The position numbers were made by a program, and so were the translations under genes. From Panulirus ornatus (Eukaryota; Arthropoda; Malacostraca; Decapoda; Palinuridae), in NCBI RefSeq assembly GCF_036320965.1, contig NC_092265.1, positions 3,696,501-3,760,500 of the forward strand: a DNA stretch of 64,000 bases, in the 5' to 3' direction. A model generated the notes under the pieces. It did no database searches, was not told the origin of the DNA, and was given only the letters and a program-made list of their open reading frames with translations. Positions 1-11,685 of the stretch are shown here, piece by piece. Position 1 is the first letter of the stretch. Every line of letters begins with the position of its first letter.

Positions 1-165
1 GACTGAGAGGTCTGGACGCAAGACAAGCCTAAGGCATGGACAAAGGAGAATCCTGAGGTCTGGACACAAGAGGAGCCTGAGGTCTGGATGCAAGAAAAGC
101 ATGGGGTCTGGACGCAATAGTAGCCCTGAGGTCTGGAAGCAGGAGCCTGAGGTCTGGAGGCCGCT
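1..165. repeat. Minisatellite, unit about 27-30 bp, about 6 degenerate copies
   Basis: The phrase GAGGTCTGGA recurs about every 25-32 bases, followed by variants of CGCAAGA and GAGCCT. Copies differ by substitutions and small indels. The array probably continues left of the window, because position 1 falls inside a unit. Confidence 0.8.
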
Positions 166-213
166 GGAACCCGGCACAGGACCCGCCTCCCCAGCTCAGT
201 TCACAGGATCAAT

Positions 214-760
214 ATGAGTCCTGCCCCCCCAGACTCCAGGATCCTTGGCCCTTTCTTATCCTTTGTCTGGCCTTTTTCCTGCCTTTTTCAGCCCTTTCTT
301 ACTCTTTGTTTACTGTATTTCCTGCCCTTTCGCACACTTCTAGAGCCTATACTTACCCTTCTGTCTGACCCTTTTCCTAACTTTTTCTGCCCTTCCTTAC
401 TCATTGCCTATATTTCCCTTATTTTCCAATATTTCTCTCGTTCTTTCCATTTCTTCTGTCTTCCTTGACACTTTCGTATCCTTTCTCAAAACATTTCTCT
501 GTCCACTTTAGCTTTTTAACTCTGCTCTACACTCACCCTTATCAGTATTTTTAATATCTTCCTCTACCTACCCGAGTGTCCAAACACTTTTACTCCTTTC
601 CTAATATTTGTCTCCTCTTCCGCTGCCTTTCTAAACACCTTTTCTCCGCCTTACTCTAACCCTGTACCATTTTATGCTGCCTTTTTTCCTAGCCTTTCTC
701 AGCCATTTCCTACCCTTCCTGAGCTGCTGTGTGGCTTCTCCAATCAAATATGAATTTCGC
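214..760. other. Pyrimidine-rich strand-asymmetric tract
   Basis: The plus strand is almost all C and T, built on variants of CCTTTCTTACCCTTT. It looks like a decayed simple or tandem repeat. An 84-codon open frame at 214-468 is only an effect of the low-complexity composition (Leu, Phe, Pro and Ser rich) and is not called as a gene. Confidence 0.6.
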
Positions 761-815
761 TTCGACCGTAATGAAGACTTTTAAGGATGTTTATAGGACG
801 TTTGAGGTAGCGAAG

Positions 816-817
<2 letters not shown>

Positions 818-896
<79 letters not shown>
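818..896. repeat. (AT)n microsatellite, 79 bp
   Basis: Uninterrupted AT dinucleotides. The true length may differ from this sequence because such arrays slip and assemble poorly. Bases 897-1350 hold no gene; a short duplication built on CCTTTTAGGGAC lies at about 1041-1105. Confidence 0.97.
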
Positions 897-897
<1 letters not shown>

Positions 898-1353
898 TAT
901 GAAACTTTGGCTACCTACAAGCTTTCAGTGTACAAATGTGTCTAAATATAATTCTAACTTTTTTTTCTCACGTTTACAAGATCATCTGAAAACATCTGAA
1001 CCAACAGGAGTGATTCAATAGCTTGTCATTCCTTTAAACCGCCTTTTAGGGACATTTAAAAGTCCTAAGAAAATGCCTTTTAGGGACTTTTAAACGTCCT
1101 TATCATAAACTCCGTTGATACATTTTAGGCCTGATTTCCGACACTTTTTTCCCCTAAAAAAAAAAAAAAAAGGTCGCTTTTAATCCCAGTGTCTCGTGTC
1201 CAATGCTGGAGCTGAATGATGAACAAGAGGCGCCGATAATTCTGGCCCGAATGCAAATGACTCGCCCATCAATCCTGCAGAGAAGCGATTGCATCAGTTC
1301 CCCGCGGAATTCTGCGGTGGGAATGATAACCAGTGCACTTTAGTTGCCTTAAA

Positions 1354-1386
<33 letters not shown>
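1354..1386. repeat. (CA)n microsatellite
   Basis: About 16 CA units. Open frames crossing it read as His-Thr or Cys-Val runs and are repeat translations. The flank up to 1570 shows nothing else. Confidence 0.95.
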
Positions 1387-1388
<2 letters not shown>

Positions 1389-1578
1389 AGGGAGAGAAGA
1401 GAGTGATGAAAGGAGGGAAAAGGCAAAGAGGTAGACAAAACAATACGATGGGGAATGACTCACACATCATGTGAGGCGGCCTCATACCTCATTATAAAGG
1501 GAAAGTGCGACATGAGATAACACTGCTCCACGCACACATGAGAGGCGTGAGTGAAGCCAAAATTAATTGCCTTGGGAC

Positions 1579-1630
1579 AATAATAATAATAATAATAACA
1601 ACAACAATAAAAATAATAATAATAATAGTG
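1579..1630. repeat. (AAT)n / (AAC)n trinucleotide repeat
   Basis: Imperfect AAT units with a short AAC block in the middle. Bases 1630-2160 hold no gene or repeat that I can name. Confidence 0.9.
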
Positions 1631-2165
1631 ATAATTATAGAATTAAGTATATTTCTACCACAGATGTTCTAGTGAACTGAGACTAAATGGGAGAATAAGT
1701 GAACAGCTCCTGAAACCAACAATGCCATACAGGAAGACATTCTCAGTATACATCCACAAACAAGGGGAACAAGTTCAATCAGAAATGGGCGTTTTTACAG
1801 CACACTATTACATCTGTTGTCTCAAGATTTGCGCTGAGCCAGGAGGATGTATACGATCTCAGGTCAGCACAGTATAGTCTACCTTACTTAAGATTTCAAT
1901 GTGTAAAATGGTGTATGGAACTGTGTGAAAGAATAGATTTTCAAAAAATATTCAAAGCACTGACTATCTGTATTTACAGGCACGACTGGAATAACAGGTG
2001 GACTCTTTTTTTTATATATATTTTGGCGTGATTCAAACTAAGGGGTACGTGGGTTAGTTTTTTTCTTTTTTCGTTCTTGGAACAGTTATTAAATTTAATG
2101 ACGGCGGGGTTCTGAACAACCAGGGCGAGCGAACACACAGACTGCTGGACATTTTACTCCCGTCC

Positions 2166-2194
2166 AGGTAGTGTGTGTGTGTGTGTGTGTGTGT
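2166..2194. repeat. (GT)n microsatellite
   Basis: About 14 GT units followed by a T/C run. Confidence 0.93.
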
Positions 2195-2407
2195 AACTTT
2201 TTTTTCCCCTGAGTGTAAAAAATCTGAGGATGATACGCTCAAAGTGAGTTGTAAACATGCAAATCGTTGTATCACATGATGTCGCGTGTTGCACACGAAG
2301 AGCTACTGAACCATGAGGATGGTGAGTGAGGGGAGAGGATTCTATATATTCGTTCTCGAGGTGGACTTTAGAACAAGGTGGACTTCTTGTCGAGGCCCAG
2401 CAACGCG

Positions 2408-2462
2408 AGTTCTCTCTCTCTCTCTCTTTCCGTACACCAGCAGAGAGAGAGAGAGAGAGACT
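2408..2462. repeat. (TC)n and (GA)n facing each other (inverted)
   Basis: A TC array (about 2409-2427) and a GA array (about 2442-2460) are separated by about 15 bases. The arms are complementary, so the stretch can fold into a short hairpin. Confidence 0.85.
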
Positions 2463-2484
2463 CGAAGCTACCGTAGGCAGAAAG

Positions 2485-2488
<4 letters not shown>

Positions 2489-2517
<29 letters not shown>
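2489..2517. repeat. (AT)n microsatellite
   Basis: About 14 AT units. The following 2520-2940 is unassigned, purine-rich and free of recognisable genes. Confidence 0.93.
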
Positions 2518-2949
2518 GTTTCCCCTCAATAGCAGGGATGTAACTCAAGCCAGACCCCAGTGAGTGCCACCGTGGTATAGTGTCCCTCAAATAGCAGAGG
2601 TGAGATAAAAGGACGATAGAGCTACAGTGAGATAAGCGAGAAGCAGAAGGGAGATAACAGAGGATAACAAAGGTAGCCAAGAACGAATGGCTATCTTGTG
2701 GTGGCGTATCCAACTAGAATGACCGTGTCTAAATGGAAGGGCGATATCATATGTAGACAGAATCTAGAAAACAGATTAAGAATGTGAAAACATACTGGTT
2801 TTTGATAAGATCTGCTGAACTGATATGCCGTAAATAGAGACTACGAACGAAGATGATCAGGAACACAGATAAGACGCAAGGAAGACAGGGGAAGAAACTG
2901 ATAAAAGGAAGAAGAAAGATAAGAGGAAAATATTCGTCATTCTTTGCAA

Positions 2950-3070
2950 AGAAAACACTTTCTACTTCGAGATAAAAGAATATTCTCTTTCTTTTCCAAG
3001 AATATATTCTTCTTTATTTTCCAAGAGAATAGTCTTTATTTTTCCGAGATAAAAGAATACTCACTTCATC
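2950..3070. repeat. Degenerate tandem repeat, about 33 bp unit
   Basis: The phrases CGAGATAAAAGAATA and TTTTCCAAGA recur in alternation about three times. Too decayed to fix an exact unit. 3071-3340 is unassigned. Confidence 0.5.
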
Positions 3071-3342
3071 CTTTCCCATCAGAGAACCAGAGATGTCGGG
3101 AAGGCCAAGAGGACCATAGACTTACCCCTGCATCTTTCCCCTCGAAAACAAGGGAAGGTAAAAACATAAATATCCTCCCCCCCCTTCTTCCCCTTTCCCC
3201 CTAGCGGTACCTTCCATCACTACAACATGAATGGAAGACGCGAAGTTTAGCGGTTTCCCGCTGTATATTCAAACTCTACAAAGGGAAGGGAAATACGTAG
3301 CCTGGAAAATTTCCCCCTAATTTCTAATCTCTTTAAAAGGGG

Positions 3343-3380
<38 letters not shown>
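3343..3380. repeat. (CA)n microsatellite
   Basis: About 18 CA units. 3381-3785 is A-rich and unassigned. Confidence 0.95.
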
Positions 3381-3381
<1 letters not shown>

Positions 3382-3782
3382 CTGTAATTTCTTATCTTTC
3401 CTTAAACCACGATTAAAACGCCCATGATAAACCCCAATGTAAGATATCTGCATTGTAAACCTAGATTAAAAAGGTTTAAGATGAAGATACAGAAGCCTAG
3501 ATGTGAGGTAACTTTTGCCAAGGAAAAAAAATGAAAAAATATAACTTGAGAATTTAATCCCAGAAGAAATTAAAAAAAAAATCTATTTCAAGAGGCAAAA
3601 AGGAATTCGTGTCGGAAATTTAAGTAGGGTTCATAACCATACAAGGTCAAGGAATAAGATTTTAAATATACTATCAGTACGGGAGTATTTCTCACAATGT
3701 GGTAAAGAAGATCCGAGAAAGACTGAAAATATATAAAGATTGAGGAATAATATCGGCGATAATATAGTCCCATTATCTAAAG

Positions 3783-3785
<3 letters not shown>

Positions 3786-3871
<86 letters not shown>
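3786..3871. repeat. (AT)n microsatellite, 86 bp
   Basis: AT array with one ATAC interruption near 3812. Confidence 0.97.
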
Positions 3872-4115
3872 CGAAAATCCTTCCATGTCAAACACGTACG
3901 CTGATCCTGTGTTAGATCTCTGTATCAAATTAATACAGGAAGGAACAGTGACGATTGTAAAGGAAGTTGGCGAATGTAAAACCAATTCACATAAGGAAAA
4001 AAAAAGAAGGTAAGAAAATGCGTTTCAAATTTCCGGCCTGTTCCGGGGTTTCGGTAAAATATTGGAAGCGATTGGATTCTTTTTCAAATAACAATGAACT
4101 TGGTAGAGCTCTGAT

Positions 4116-4195
<80 letters not shown>
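4116..4195. repeat. Compound (CA)n(TA)n microsatellite
   Basis: About 11 CA units (4116-4137) run directly into about 29 TA units (4138-4195). A one-base substitution spreading along a CA array is the usual explanation. 4196-4560 is unassigned. Confidence 0.97.
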
Positions 4196-4198
<3 letters not shown>

Positions 4199-4568
4199 AG
4201 AACAACTGTCAGGGGAAACGAAAAAATACTCTTGAGAAAGTCTCAAAAGGTTTTAAATTATTTTCTCTATAAGAAAACGGAGACTTCGAGGTGGGAAAAA
4301 CAAAGTTTCTGAAACTACTTCACGATTTTGATAACTTACGATGATTTCTTCTCGTTAGATGACCACAGTTAATGATAAAAAGTTAGTTAAAAGTTATGTC
4401 GTACAAATAATGTCATTTCAGCAAATGGTTTTTCATCAGAGGAATTACGTGACAATGAAATACATTACAGTTAGATACTGTGAGATCTGATGCTATGATA
4501 CATCTATAACACAGGTTGACAAATACTTTAATATTAATCATCACCAAATAAGTCTATTCAAGAAATAG

Positions 4569-4800
4569 GGGAGCCTTCGGTTTTACTAAGGGGGTGGATG
4601 GGTGGAGAGGAGCCTTCTGCTTTACCAAGGGTGTAGATGGGTGGAGAGGAGCCTTCTGCTTTACTAAGGGGGTGGAGAGGAGCCCTCTGCTTTACTAAGG
4701 GGGTGGAGAGGAGCCTTCTGCTTAACTAAGGGTGTGGATGGGTGGAGAGGAGCCCTCTGCTTTACTAAGGGGGTGGTGGAGAGAAGCCTTCTGCTTTATG
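4569..4800. repeat. Minisatellite, unit 31-43 bp, 6 copies
   Basis: Each unit begins GGAGCCTTCTGCTTTACTAAG and continues GGGGTGGAGA. Some units carry an extra TGGATGGG block, which explains the alternating length. Copies are similar enough for a fairly recent expansion. Confidence 0.88.
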
Positions 4801-6112
4801 AGAGAGAAACCAAGACAGGATGCTTCAATTTCCTAATAAACTTTCAGCTGTCCAGAGGGAGAGGGAAATCAGAAAACTTATAAATCATCCTTTACTATCA
4901 ATCTCCATTATAAAAAAAATATAACAAAACTTTTCATAAATTTTCCCCTCCGTCTTCCTTCTCCTCCTCTTCCTCCCCCTAAATCCCTATGAGAAGAGGG
5001 GGAAAAAAAATAGGAAAGTTAACGACAACTTCCCCTATATCTTACACCTCCCTAGACGTAAAGTATGATAAGACTCTTCATATATTCTTCCCCTCCTCCC
5101 TCCCTCCCTCCCCCACAATATCTTCCACACCCCACATCATCGACTGAGGGAGAAAACGTAGAATTTAACGATCAGGCTCGTCGCTTTCCTCTTCTACTCG
5201 AAAACCATCTCCGCAGACGCAGTCCTTACACATACAATCCTCACGCCTGAGGAGGATCGTATTAAAAGCTCCTCCCCTTTTTCTCCCTTTCCCCCTTCTC
5301 CCCTGCACCACCGCAGGAGGCAGGGTGGCCAAAAGCAAAAAGGACACACAGCATTTTGTCGCCAAAAATGAATTTCCGCAACGCGTTACCAGGTTTCCGA
5401 TGTCATACTGTCCACACCGCGCCCTCACACTCGCACATCCAGCCTAAGCTGATAGCTAAACACAACATATTTTTGTGGTTTCCACGGACGACGAAACGTA
5501 CGTCTGACTGGCATCAAGGACATCAAATGGACGTGTTTCAGACTTCAATACTCTGAAATCAGGACTGTCCAGTCCGTAGACTCGACATAACTTCGAAATT
5601 AGTTTTACGCTCGCCAAAAGTTATCATAGCTGTTTCCACAAACGCTGAAACAAGTTTGGTTGGCTTCATGGACGCTCACTTAAGTTATAAATATCTTAAC
5701 AGATCTGCCTATAACCTGTCCAGTTCGTCTCCTAGAAATGCTAGAGCGTCTGCTAGATTCTAAAATGCTGGCTAGATTCTGTCTTTGCTGTGAAATTCTA
5801 AAGGCTTTGCTAAATTTCAAAATGCCTCAATCATTCTCACCTATTAACTCGTTTCTCTAAGACCCTGCTGCATAAGGATGTCTTCAAAAGTTGCGTTTAA
5901 AGAATCAGGCAAATTTTACTTCTTCCAGACAGCGTACATCAACACTATCATCACCCAGAACGAAAACTTTGTAAAAGATGTTAACATCTCGGGAAATATA
6001 CATCAAATTAACACCAACCGTGAGTGCAGGGCATTACCATTACTTATACAAAGTAATGGAGGCACATCATTTACATCCTTGGGTTCAAATTTACCAAGAT
6101 CATATTCAACAT
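4801..6112. other. Unassigned intergenic stretch
   Basis: Mixed A/T-rich and pyrimidine-rich DNA (5080-5120 and 5265-5310 are C/T tracts). Near 5735-5825 the phrase CTAGATTCTAAAATGCT recurs in degraded form. Open frames of 60-87 codons here have no coding-like composition and match nothing I know. Confidence 0.5.
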
Positions 6113-6327
6113 CTTAAGCACAGCGGTACAAACCTAGAGCAGGACGGTACGACATTTGAGCACGACGGGACAACCCTTGAGAATGATGGTACAACCCTTG
6201 AGAAAGACGGTACGACCCTTAAGCACAACGTCGCGACCCATATTATAGCAAGATGGTACGCTCTTCGGGCATGATAAACATGACGTTAGATCAATATATC
6301 CGAGATACGTACTATCGTGCTCAAGGG
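6113..6327. repeat. Foldback-like 21-bp array, locus A (direct then inverted)
   Basis: About seven direct 21-bp units run from 6113 to about 6285. The family unit starts CTTGAGCACGAC and ends GGTACGACC. After about 20 bases, one inverted copy lies at 6307-6327 (GTACTATCGTGCTCAAGG). The same direct-then-inverted layout occurs at three other loci in this window. No flanking target duplication was found by eye. Confidence 0.8.
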
Positions 6328-6583
6328 CAGTATTGCCTTTGCTATGCTATCCTCTACTTCCCCCGCATTTAATGGGACTGCAGCTCCTTTTTATGCAGTG
6401 CTATGGCCTGATAACCTCATTTGAACCTTGGGTTCGTGTGGGTCTGTGTATCTATGCAACCATGTAACAAGTGGTTCAGAGTATGTTACTAAAAGAGGAG
6501 GTCTCTTTCGTACATGACTTCAAGAACGACTTGTGCAGTGGTGCTCTGTCACTGTATTACTGCATTTTGTTAGTGGTGGAAGG

Positions 6584-6940
6584 TTTCCTGATGACAGGGT
6601 GTTAGTGACAGATTCAAGTGGGACACTGCAGAAGTTGGTTTCCGAGTTAGGGAAAGTGTGAGAGGAGAAAGTTGAGAGTAAATGTGAATAAAAACAAGGT
6701 AATTAGGCTTTGCAGTGGAAAGAGACGGATTAGTTGGAGTGTGACTTTGAATGGAGATAACCTGGAGGAGGTGAAGTGTTTTAGCTGCCAGGGAAAAGAT
6801 AAAGCAGCGAATGGAATGATGAAAATGAAATGAGCCATAAGGTGGGTGAGGGGGAGGAGGTTCTGGGTGCACTGAGAAACGTGGGGAAAGAGAGGTCACT
6901 GTTTATGAGGGTTAAAGATGACTATATGCTCTATAGGATA
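6584..6940 (+). pseudogene. Degraded LINE reverse transcriptase fragment (family 1)
   Basis: Part of a non-LTR retrotransposon RT, the enzyme that copies element RNA into DNA. Reading from 6584 gives FPDDRVLVTDSSGTLQKLV, the FADD catalytic box with Ala changed to Pro, then SELGKV and a stop. A one-base slip restores ERRKLRVNVNKNKVIRLCS, then LNGDNLEEVKCF. A second slip gives HKVGEGEEVLGALRNV, then GKERSLFMRVK. The order and spacing match the RT C-terminal half common in crustacean genomes. At least two frameshifts and a stop make it dead. The clade is not resolved. Confidence 0.85.
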
Positions 6941-7204
6941 TAAATTTCCCAGGAATACTAGTATTTTGTGTCCGGGATAATAATTTCTATCATTACTTAT
7001 AAATAAAAGCTTTGGTCCTGAGCACTTCATAAGTGGTTTAAGTAGTTTCAACGGACATCGTTCAGTTTCCCCACCTTCAAATATCGCTCACAGCTTCCCT
7101 TCCATATATCGGTTATCGTTTATGGCAGCGGCAGATATCATGTTGGACACTCAATTAGATTTCACTTATATTTCCTGCGTATATGAAAACGATATTAGAT
7201 ATTG
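6941..7204. other. Unassigned, possible LINE remnant downstream
   Basis: Follows the RT fragment with no recognisable motif. It could include further decayed element sequence. Confidence 0.4.
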
Positions 7205-7475
7205 ATCATGTCTGACGCATATCTCATGAGCGATATCACATGATATCGCTCGACAGGATACTGCTCCAGGGTATCACAAGATATCGCTTCATGATATCAT
7301 AGATTAACTCCAAGACATTGAAGGATATCGTTCTAAAATGTCACAGGACATCGCTACACGATATCATAAGACCACTCCAAGATATGATATCTTTCCAAGA
7401 CATGGCAGGATATCGCTCCACGATATCACATGATATCGCTCTAATGCATCACATGATATTGCTCTAAAGATATCA
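7205..7475. repeat. Degenerate minisatellite rich in GATATC palindromes
   Basis: Units of about 22-27 bp are built on GATATCGCTC and CACATGATATC, about 11 decayed copies. The core GATATC is self-complementary, so the array has many small palindromes. A similar GATATC-rich style recurs at 28200-28620. Confidence 0.75.
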
Positions 7476-8290
7476 AATGTGACAGGAGCACTTTCCACTT
7501 GCCTCTAGCTAGACGATATAAACTTACCCTTTTACCTCACCAATATTCACGATACACCCTTACTCATGCTATGCGCTCGCCCTCGATTCTTACTCATTCT
7601 GTAGAGTCACGTTTCACCTTTATTCATCCTATTCACTCACCCCACACCCTTACTAACCCTCATTCTCCACCTTAGCTTAGTATCTTTCTACCTTCTACCC
7701 TCCATCTCTATCATCCACTCCTCCACCGTCACACTCCATCTCGAACCTTCCACTCTCCACCAGTCACACTCCTCAACTTCCACCCTCCATTCTTCATCGT
7801 CACCCTCCGTCTCAACCATTCATTCCTCCGTCTCAACCATCCACCCTCCTGAGAGACACTCCATCTCTCCTCCACTCCGACGATTCCGAGAAAGGAGCGA
7901 GAGAGGCAAGTCAAGTGTCTAGGGAGAAGGGTGTGGGCCCTTCTTCCACTCACTCTTCAAGTGCTATCAAACCTCATAACTATATACCTAACCTTCCTTT
8001 CTACTTACCTACCTAATTAACTACCTAGCTTCTGTCTTAATCAGAGTGTCTCCATCTATATAGATTTTGAAAAGCAGTTCTACTATTCCTATCCTTCTGC
8101 AGATAACTTCGTCATACACCTTCAGGTCTTCTGTTACATGTCTTCACCATTTGCCTACCTCTTTATCAACTCACAAACCAGCCGACCTACTTACCTCCTT
8201 ACCTACTTAATTTCTTACGTCACAGGATCAAGTCATGGGCTAAGGGGATAGGGATGTACTTCCTTAATCTCTTAAGCCTTCATTCACCAT
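7476..8290. other. Pyrimidine-rich unassigned stretch
   Basis: Repeated short phrases such as CACCCTTACTCA, TCTCAACC and CTACCTACC dominate. No frame has coding character. It is probably a decayed simple-sequence region. Confidence 0.5.
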
Positions 8291-8294
8291 CCGA

Positions 8295-8435
8295 TACTAT
8301 CCATCCTGGTGACGAACACACTGCCAGTCACCAGCTGTCCTCTTGACGGAGACTTTGGTACTAACTAGTTGTCCTGGTGACGCACACTCTACCAGTCCTG
8401 GTGACCAACATGCCACCAGTCACCAGCAGGTCTGG
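8295..8435. repeat. Degenerate tandem repeat, CCTGGTGACGAACAC type
   Basis: CCTGGTGAC recurs at about 8308, 8374 and 8398, with CCAGTCACCAG copies between. About three to four decayed units. Confidence 0.55.
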
Positions 8436-9435
8436 CACTGCTATATAAGCCGACCATATGTCAAAGTCCATCCAACTCTTCAAAACTTTAGCCTTTCCAA
8501 AAGGTAACAAATGTCCTCTTAAAGAAGTTCTTGAGGAGTTACTTTCCCGTAGGGAGCATGGATGGGTGTGGGGTGAGTGTGATGGGTGAGAAGTGAATGG
8601 GTGAGGGGGGATGGGGGAAGGGCAAGTGAAGAAATGGGTGAGGAAGTTAAGCGAAAGTGTGGACGGGTGGCTGGGAGGTCTAAGGGAAAGATTTTACTGT
8701 GGGCGAGAGTCTGTCTGTGAGATTGAACACGAAGGGTGCAGGTGTTGCGTGATGATGTGGGAGGGTGTATATGATTGATATGGGTGTTGCTCCTTCACAC
8801 CCTATCCTCAATTCTTTCCTCATCGTTGTAAATCACTTACCTGCAAGCTTTGTGTCAGACAGTGACAACGTTTTGCAATTGAATTCCTCAAATCGCTCCC
8901 TATAAGGAATAGCTTCCTTCTGTCTTAACTTGTCGTCATTGACTATCAGGTCTTTTGCAACAGGTCCTTACCATGGGCTTCCAAGTATTAGACTTCTCAT
9001 GTGTTCTGTTCCTTCTGTTCTCTCTTTTCCTGTGTTTCCTCTCTCTCTCTCTCTCTCCCCGTTTCCGCTTGCGGCACTATCCCTTCCCTCACCCCCTCCT
9101 TCCTCCTCCTCCCCCAACCATCCACCTCCTCTAAATTAATCAAAGTCTAAACTTCTGACACCAATTTCTCCTGCTGTCTCACCTCCCCCTCTCCTTCTTC
9201 ACTTCTCCTCCTCCTCTTCCTCCTACTCCTCATCCTCCAAGGGCACTCCATCGAAGTTGACCCTCATTCCTCAAGATCTTCCTCCCTCTCTCCCTTCCCA
9301 GGAGCCTCCAACTTGTGATAAATATCGCCATTATTCTCCTGCACCGTAAAATATTGTTCCCGTCCGCTTCCTAGCCAGAACCAAACGCCTCCATGACACA
9401 TTCCATCGAGGGAATGGAGACAAATGCGATATAGA
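8436..9435. other. Unassigned stretch with G-rich then pyrimidine-rich halves
   Basis: 8560-8780 is G-rich (GGGTGAG-like phrases). 9030-9260 is a C/T tract including (TC)8 near 9040. A TATATAAG sequence at 8442 has no convincing start site or ORF after it. No gene seen. Confidence 0.45.
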
Positions 9436-9439
9436 GAGA

Positions 9440-9665
9440 TGGAGTTAACAGAGCCGAGGCCATGAGCTGAGCGAGTCCATTGGCAGGTAATATGGTCTGA
9501 GATCAGGCATAAGTGTGACTGTGAGCGAAAAAAAGAGAGACCATATGAGCTCTGGGTATGAGGACAGACCGTAAAGACACGAGCAAAGTCCACGATATGA
9601 GGGTACGAATAGAGACCATGATATAAGGGCACAAGGAGAAACCACAGCACGGACCATACGAAAAC
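9440..9665. repeat. Degenerate repeat behind a false 152-codon minus-strand frame
   Basis: Phrases like AGACCATGATATGAGGGCAC recur with many changes. The open frame at 9264-9722 (minus) is explained by this array plus chance. Its composition (Trp, Phe, Ser, His rich) matches no family I know, so it is not called as a gene. Confidence 0.5.
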
Positions 9666-10213
9666 AAAACGAACACTTATCATGGGCTGAGACCACCTCT
9701 TTCCCGGATGTTCAGGCCCCAAACCCTCACAACATCTTTCACTTCATCCTTCCATAAGAAAGACTCACCCTTCCTTCATGTCAAAGAAATATTTGCTTCG
9801 CATTCTCACTAACATCGCAGAAGCAACTTGCCTTTCACTTCCACGTAAAGCGACTGCTAAACTCTTCCATAGTGCAAAAATTGCCTTCATGTCCTTCGTA
9901 AATCCATGATATATATCAAATCGAAGACGAACTTCTCATTTCCCCTTACCCCCTCCCCCTCTCTCAAAATATCATTATACGGAGCAACTGTGCGAGATGA
10001 CCTCTGGACAGAGTGAAACTCGGCACATATCGTCGTCAAGTATTGGGTCTGAGGTTCATTAGCAAAAAATAAAGATAAAGAGACGAGAGTTCAGGTCTTC
10101 TCGGATATAACATCGTATTTGACTGCTCAGTAAATTCAGGTTTCTGTTTCCGATCTTCTCTCGTATTCAAATACTTGCTCGGTCAACTTAAAACGAAAGC
10201 GGGATGTAAATAG
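9666..10213. other. Unassigned
   Basis: No repeat, RNA gene or coding-like frame is visible. Confidence 0.4.
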
Positions 10214-10375
10214 TCAGTCCTTGTTCCTTCATGGGGAAGTAAGAAGCACATCCCTGTTCCTTAATGGGGAAATAAATGGCAAATCCCCAATTCTTATGGG
10301 AGAAATTAGGAGCACTACCCTCCTCCTTAAAGGAGAAGTAAGGATCATATCACAGTTCCTTTCGGGCAGCTCAAG
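10214..10375. repeat. Degenerate minisatellite, about 42 bp unit, 4 copies
   Basis: Units follow the pattern CCTTGTTCCTTCATGGGGAA then GTAAGAAGCACAT. All four copies are diverged. Confidence 0.65.
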
Positions 10376-10420
10376 CAGCTGCGAATTAAAAAAAAAATAT
10401 ATTTCTCTGCGTTCGTTAGT

Positions 10421-10424
<4 letters not shown>

Positions 10425-10501
<77 letters not shown>
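10425..10501. repeat. (GA)n microsatellite, 77 bp
   Basis: Perfect GA array. The 132-codon plus frame across it is mostly Glu-Arg repeat translation. 10502-11080 is unassigned. Confidence 0.97.
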
Positions 10502-10502
<1 letters not shown>

Positions 10503-11081
10503 AATCTGCCTGTAACGAGGTCATTTACTAGAGAGGGGAAAAAAAAGAAAGTATCTTTCTTTCATCCTTTTCAACATGCTCTCTGGCAACTAGGGAGCAG
10601 TCATTTAATCTCTTCTTAACGAGGGTACTACACAGGGTCATTAATCGCGTCAGTGACCTGCCAACTGCACCGTTCGTCGGAAGTCCTGTTGATATAGAAA
10701 AGGTCGCTGGAAAGATCAACATCCTTTTATCTTTTTGTTAAAGCTTCGACTCGTTATGCGAGCTCATAAATCCCTTTTCTTTTTTCGACAGTGTAACTGA
10801 ACCGGATTCATCCAATCTCCTCTGTGTTACAAGACACAGAGATTAAGCTTCTCCGTAGAGCTATACTTTCCCCACCAGTTCCTCACAGACGGGGATTATC
10901 TCCTCAAGTTCTAGTGTCTGTTTTGAGATAGTGTCGTCCGGGCTCGTTCGAGACGTTCGGTCCTTTTTTCGAAACTACGTCACTGTGTTCACAGTGTCTT
11001 GAGGTATTATAAATGCAGATATTCTTTAGCACTTTATCCTCAAGACAATATGGAATTACAGAAACGTTCTTTTTGTGCTTG

Positions 11082-11082
<1 letters not shown>

Positions 11083-11115
<33 letters not shown>
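11083..11115. repeat. (AT)n with interruptions
   Basis: Short AT arrays broken by a GTAT step. Confidence 0.9.
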
Positions 11116-11116
<1 letters not shown>

Positions 11117-11203
11117 GCTACGTGTGCGTGTGTGTTATTCTACTTATTTACTTTACTATCCGAGTGATATTGTAAATTGGAAAAAACGCATCTCGCTTTC
11201 CAG

Positions 11204-11483
11204 CGCCTGCGACTCTTTGGCGGCGGTTCAGACGATCGTCGGCGAAGAAATTCCAGGCGACTTTCCTGCATTACGAGGAGTGCGGACCTGGAGCCGTGAT
11301 GACGTGGGAGCTAAGAGGATCATCTGGCTGGGAGAGGGAAAGAGGGATATGGAGGCAATTCCCCATCACCAACACACTCGGGTAGATGCCGTTCACTACC
11401 CTTCCCACCATCGTCGTCATCAACCCTCCCTCCCTCCCAAGGGGAGGAACGTCAGTCACGAAGGACGAACGTACGTACTCTGA
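11204..11483 (+). CDS. Candidate exon of unknown gene (coding-like frame)
   Basis: No family recognised. From about 11205 the plus frame is open to a TGA at 11481, and G is strongly favoured in first codon position (about half of the first 47 codons), as in real coding DNA. A splice-acceptor-like CTCGCTTTCCAG ends at 11203. Part of the peptide reads GEEIPGDFPALRGVRTW. The frame stays open leftwards through an AT array, so the true exon edge is unknown. A donor-like GGTAGAT near 11380 could end it earlier. It could also be a chance frame in CpG-richer DNA. Confidence 0.25.
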
Positions 11484-11616
11484 CACGTTAACTGTAGAGA
11501 GACAGGGAAGTAAAGAGACAGTTAGACAGGCAAGCTGACGACAGTTAGTGAGTTAAAGAAGGGATAGCGAGCATTGTGTCCAGAGATCCAGGAATAGAGA
11601 GAGCAAAAACGTTATT

Positions 11617-11622
11617 ATATAT

Positions 11623-11681
<59 letters not shown>
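11617..11681. repeat. (AT)n with a CA block
   Basis: AT, then four CA, then about 26 AT units. Confidence 0.95.

Positions 11682-11685
<4 letters not shown>

Noticed and set aside
8441..8475. TATA-box promoter (TATATAAG)
   Set aside because: No arthropod initiator at the expected distance and no coding-like frame downstream.
9264..9722. 152-codon minus-strand open frame
   Set aside because: Composition is atypical, no motif is recognised, and the middle is a degenerate tandem repeat that keeps the frame open.
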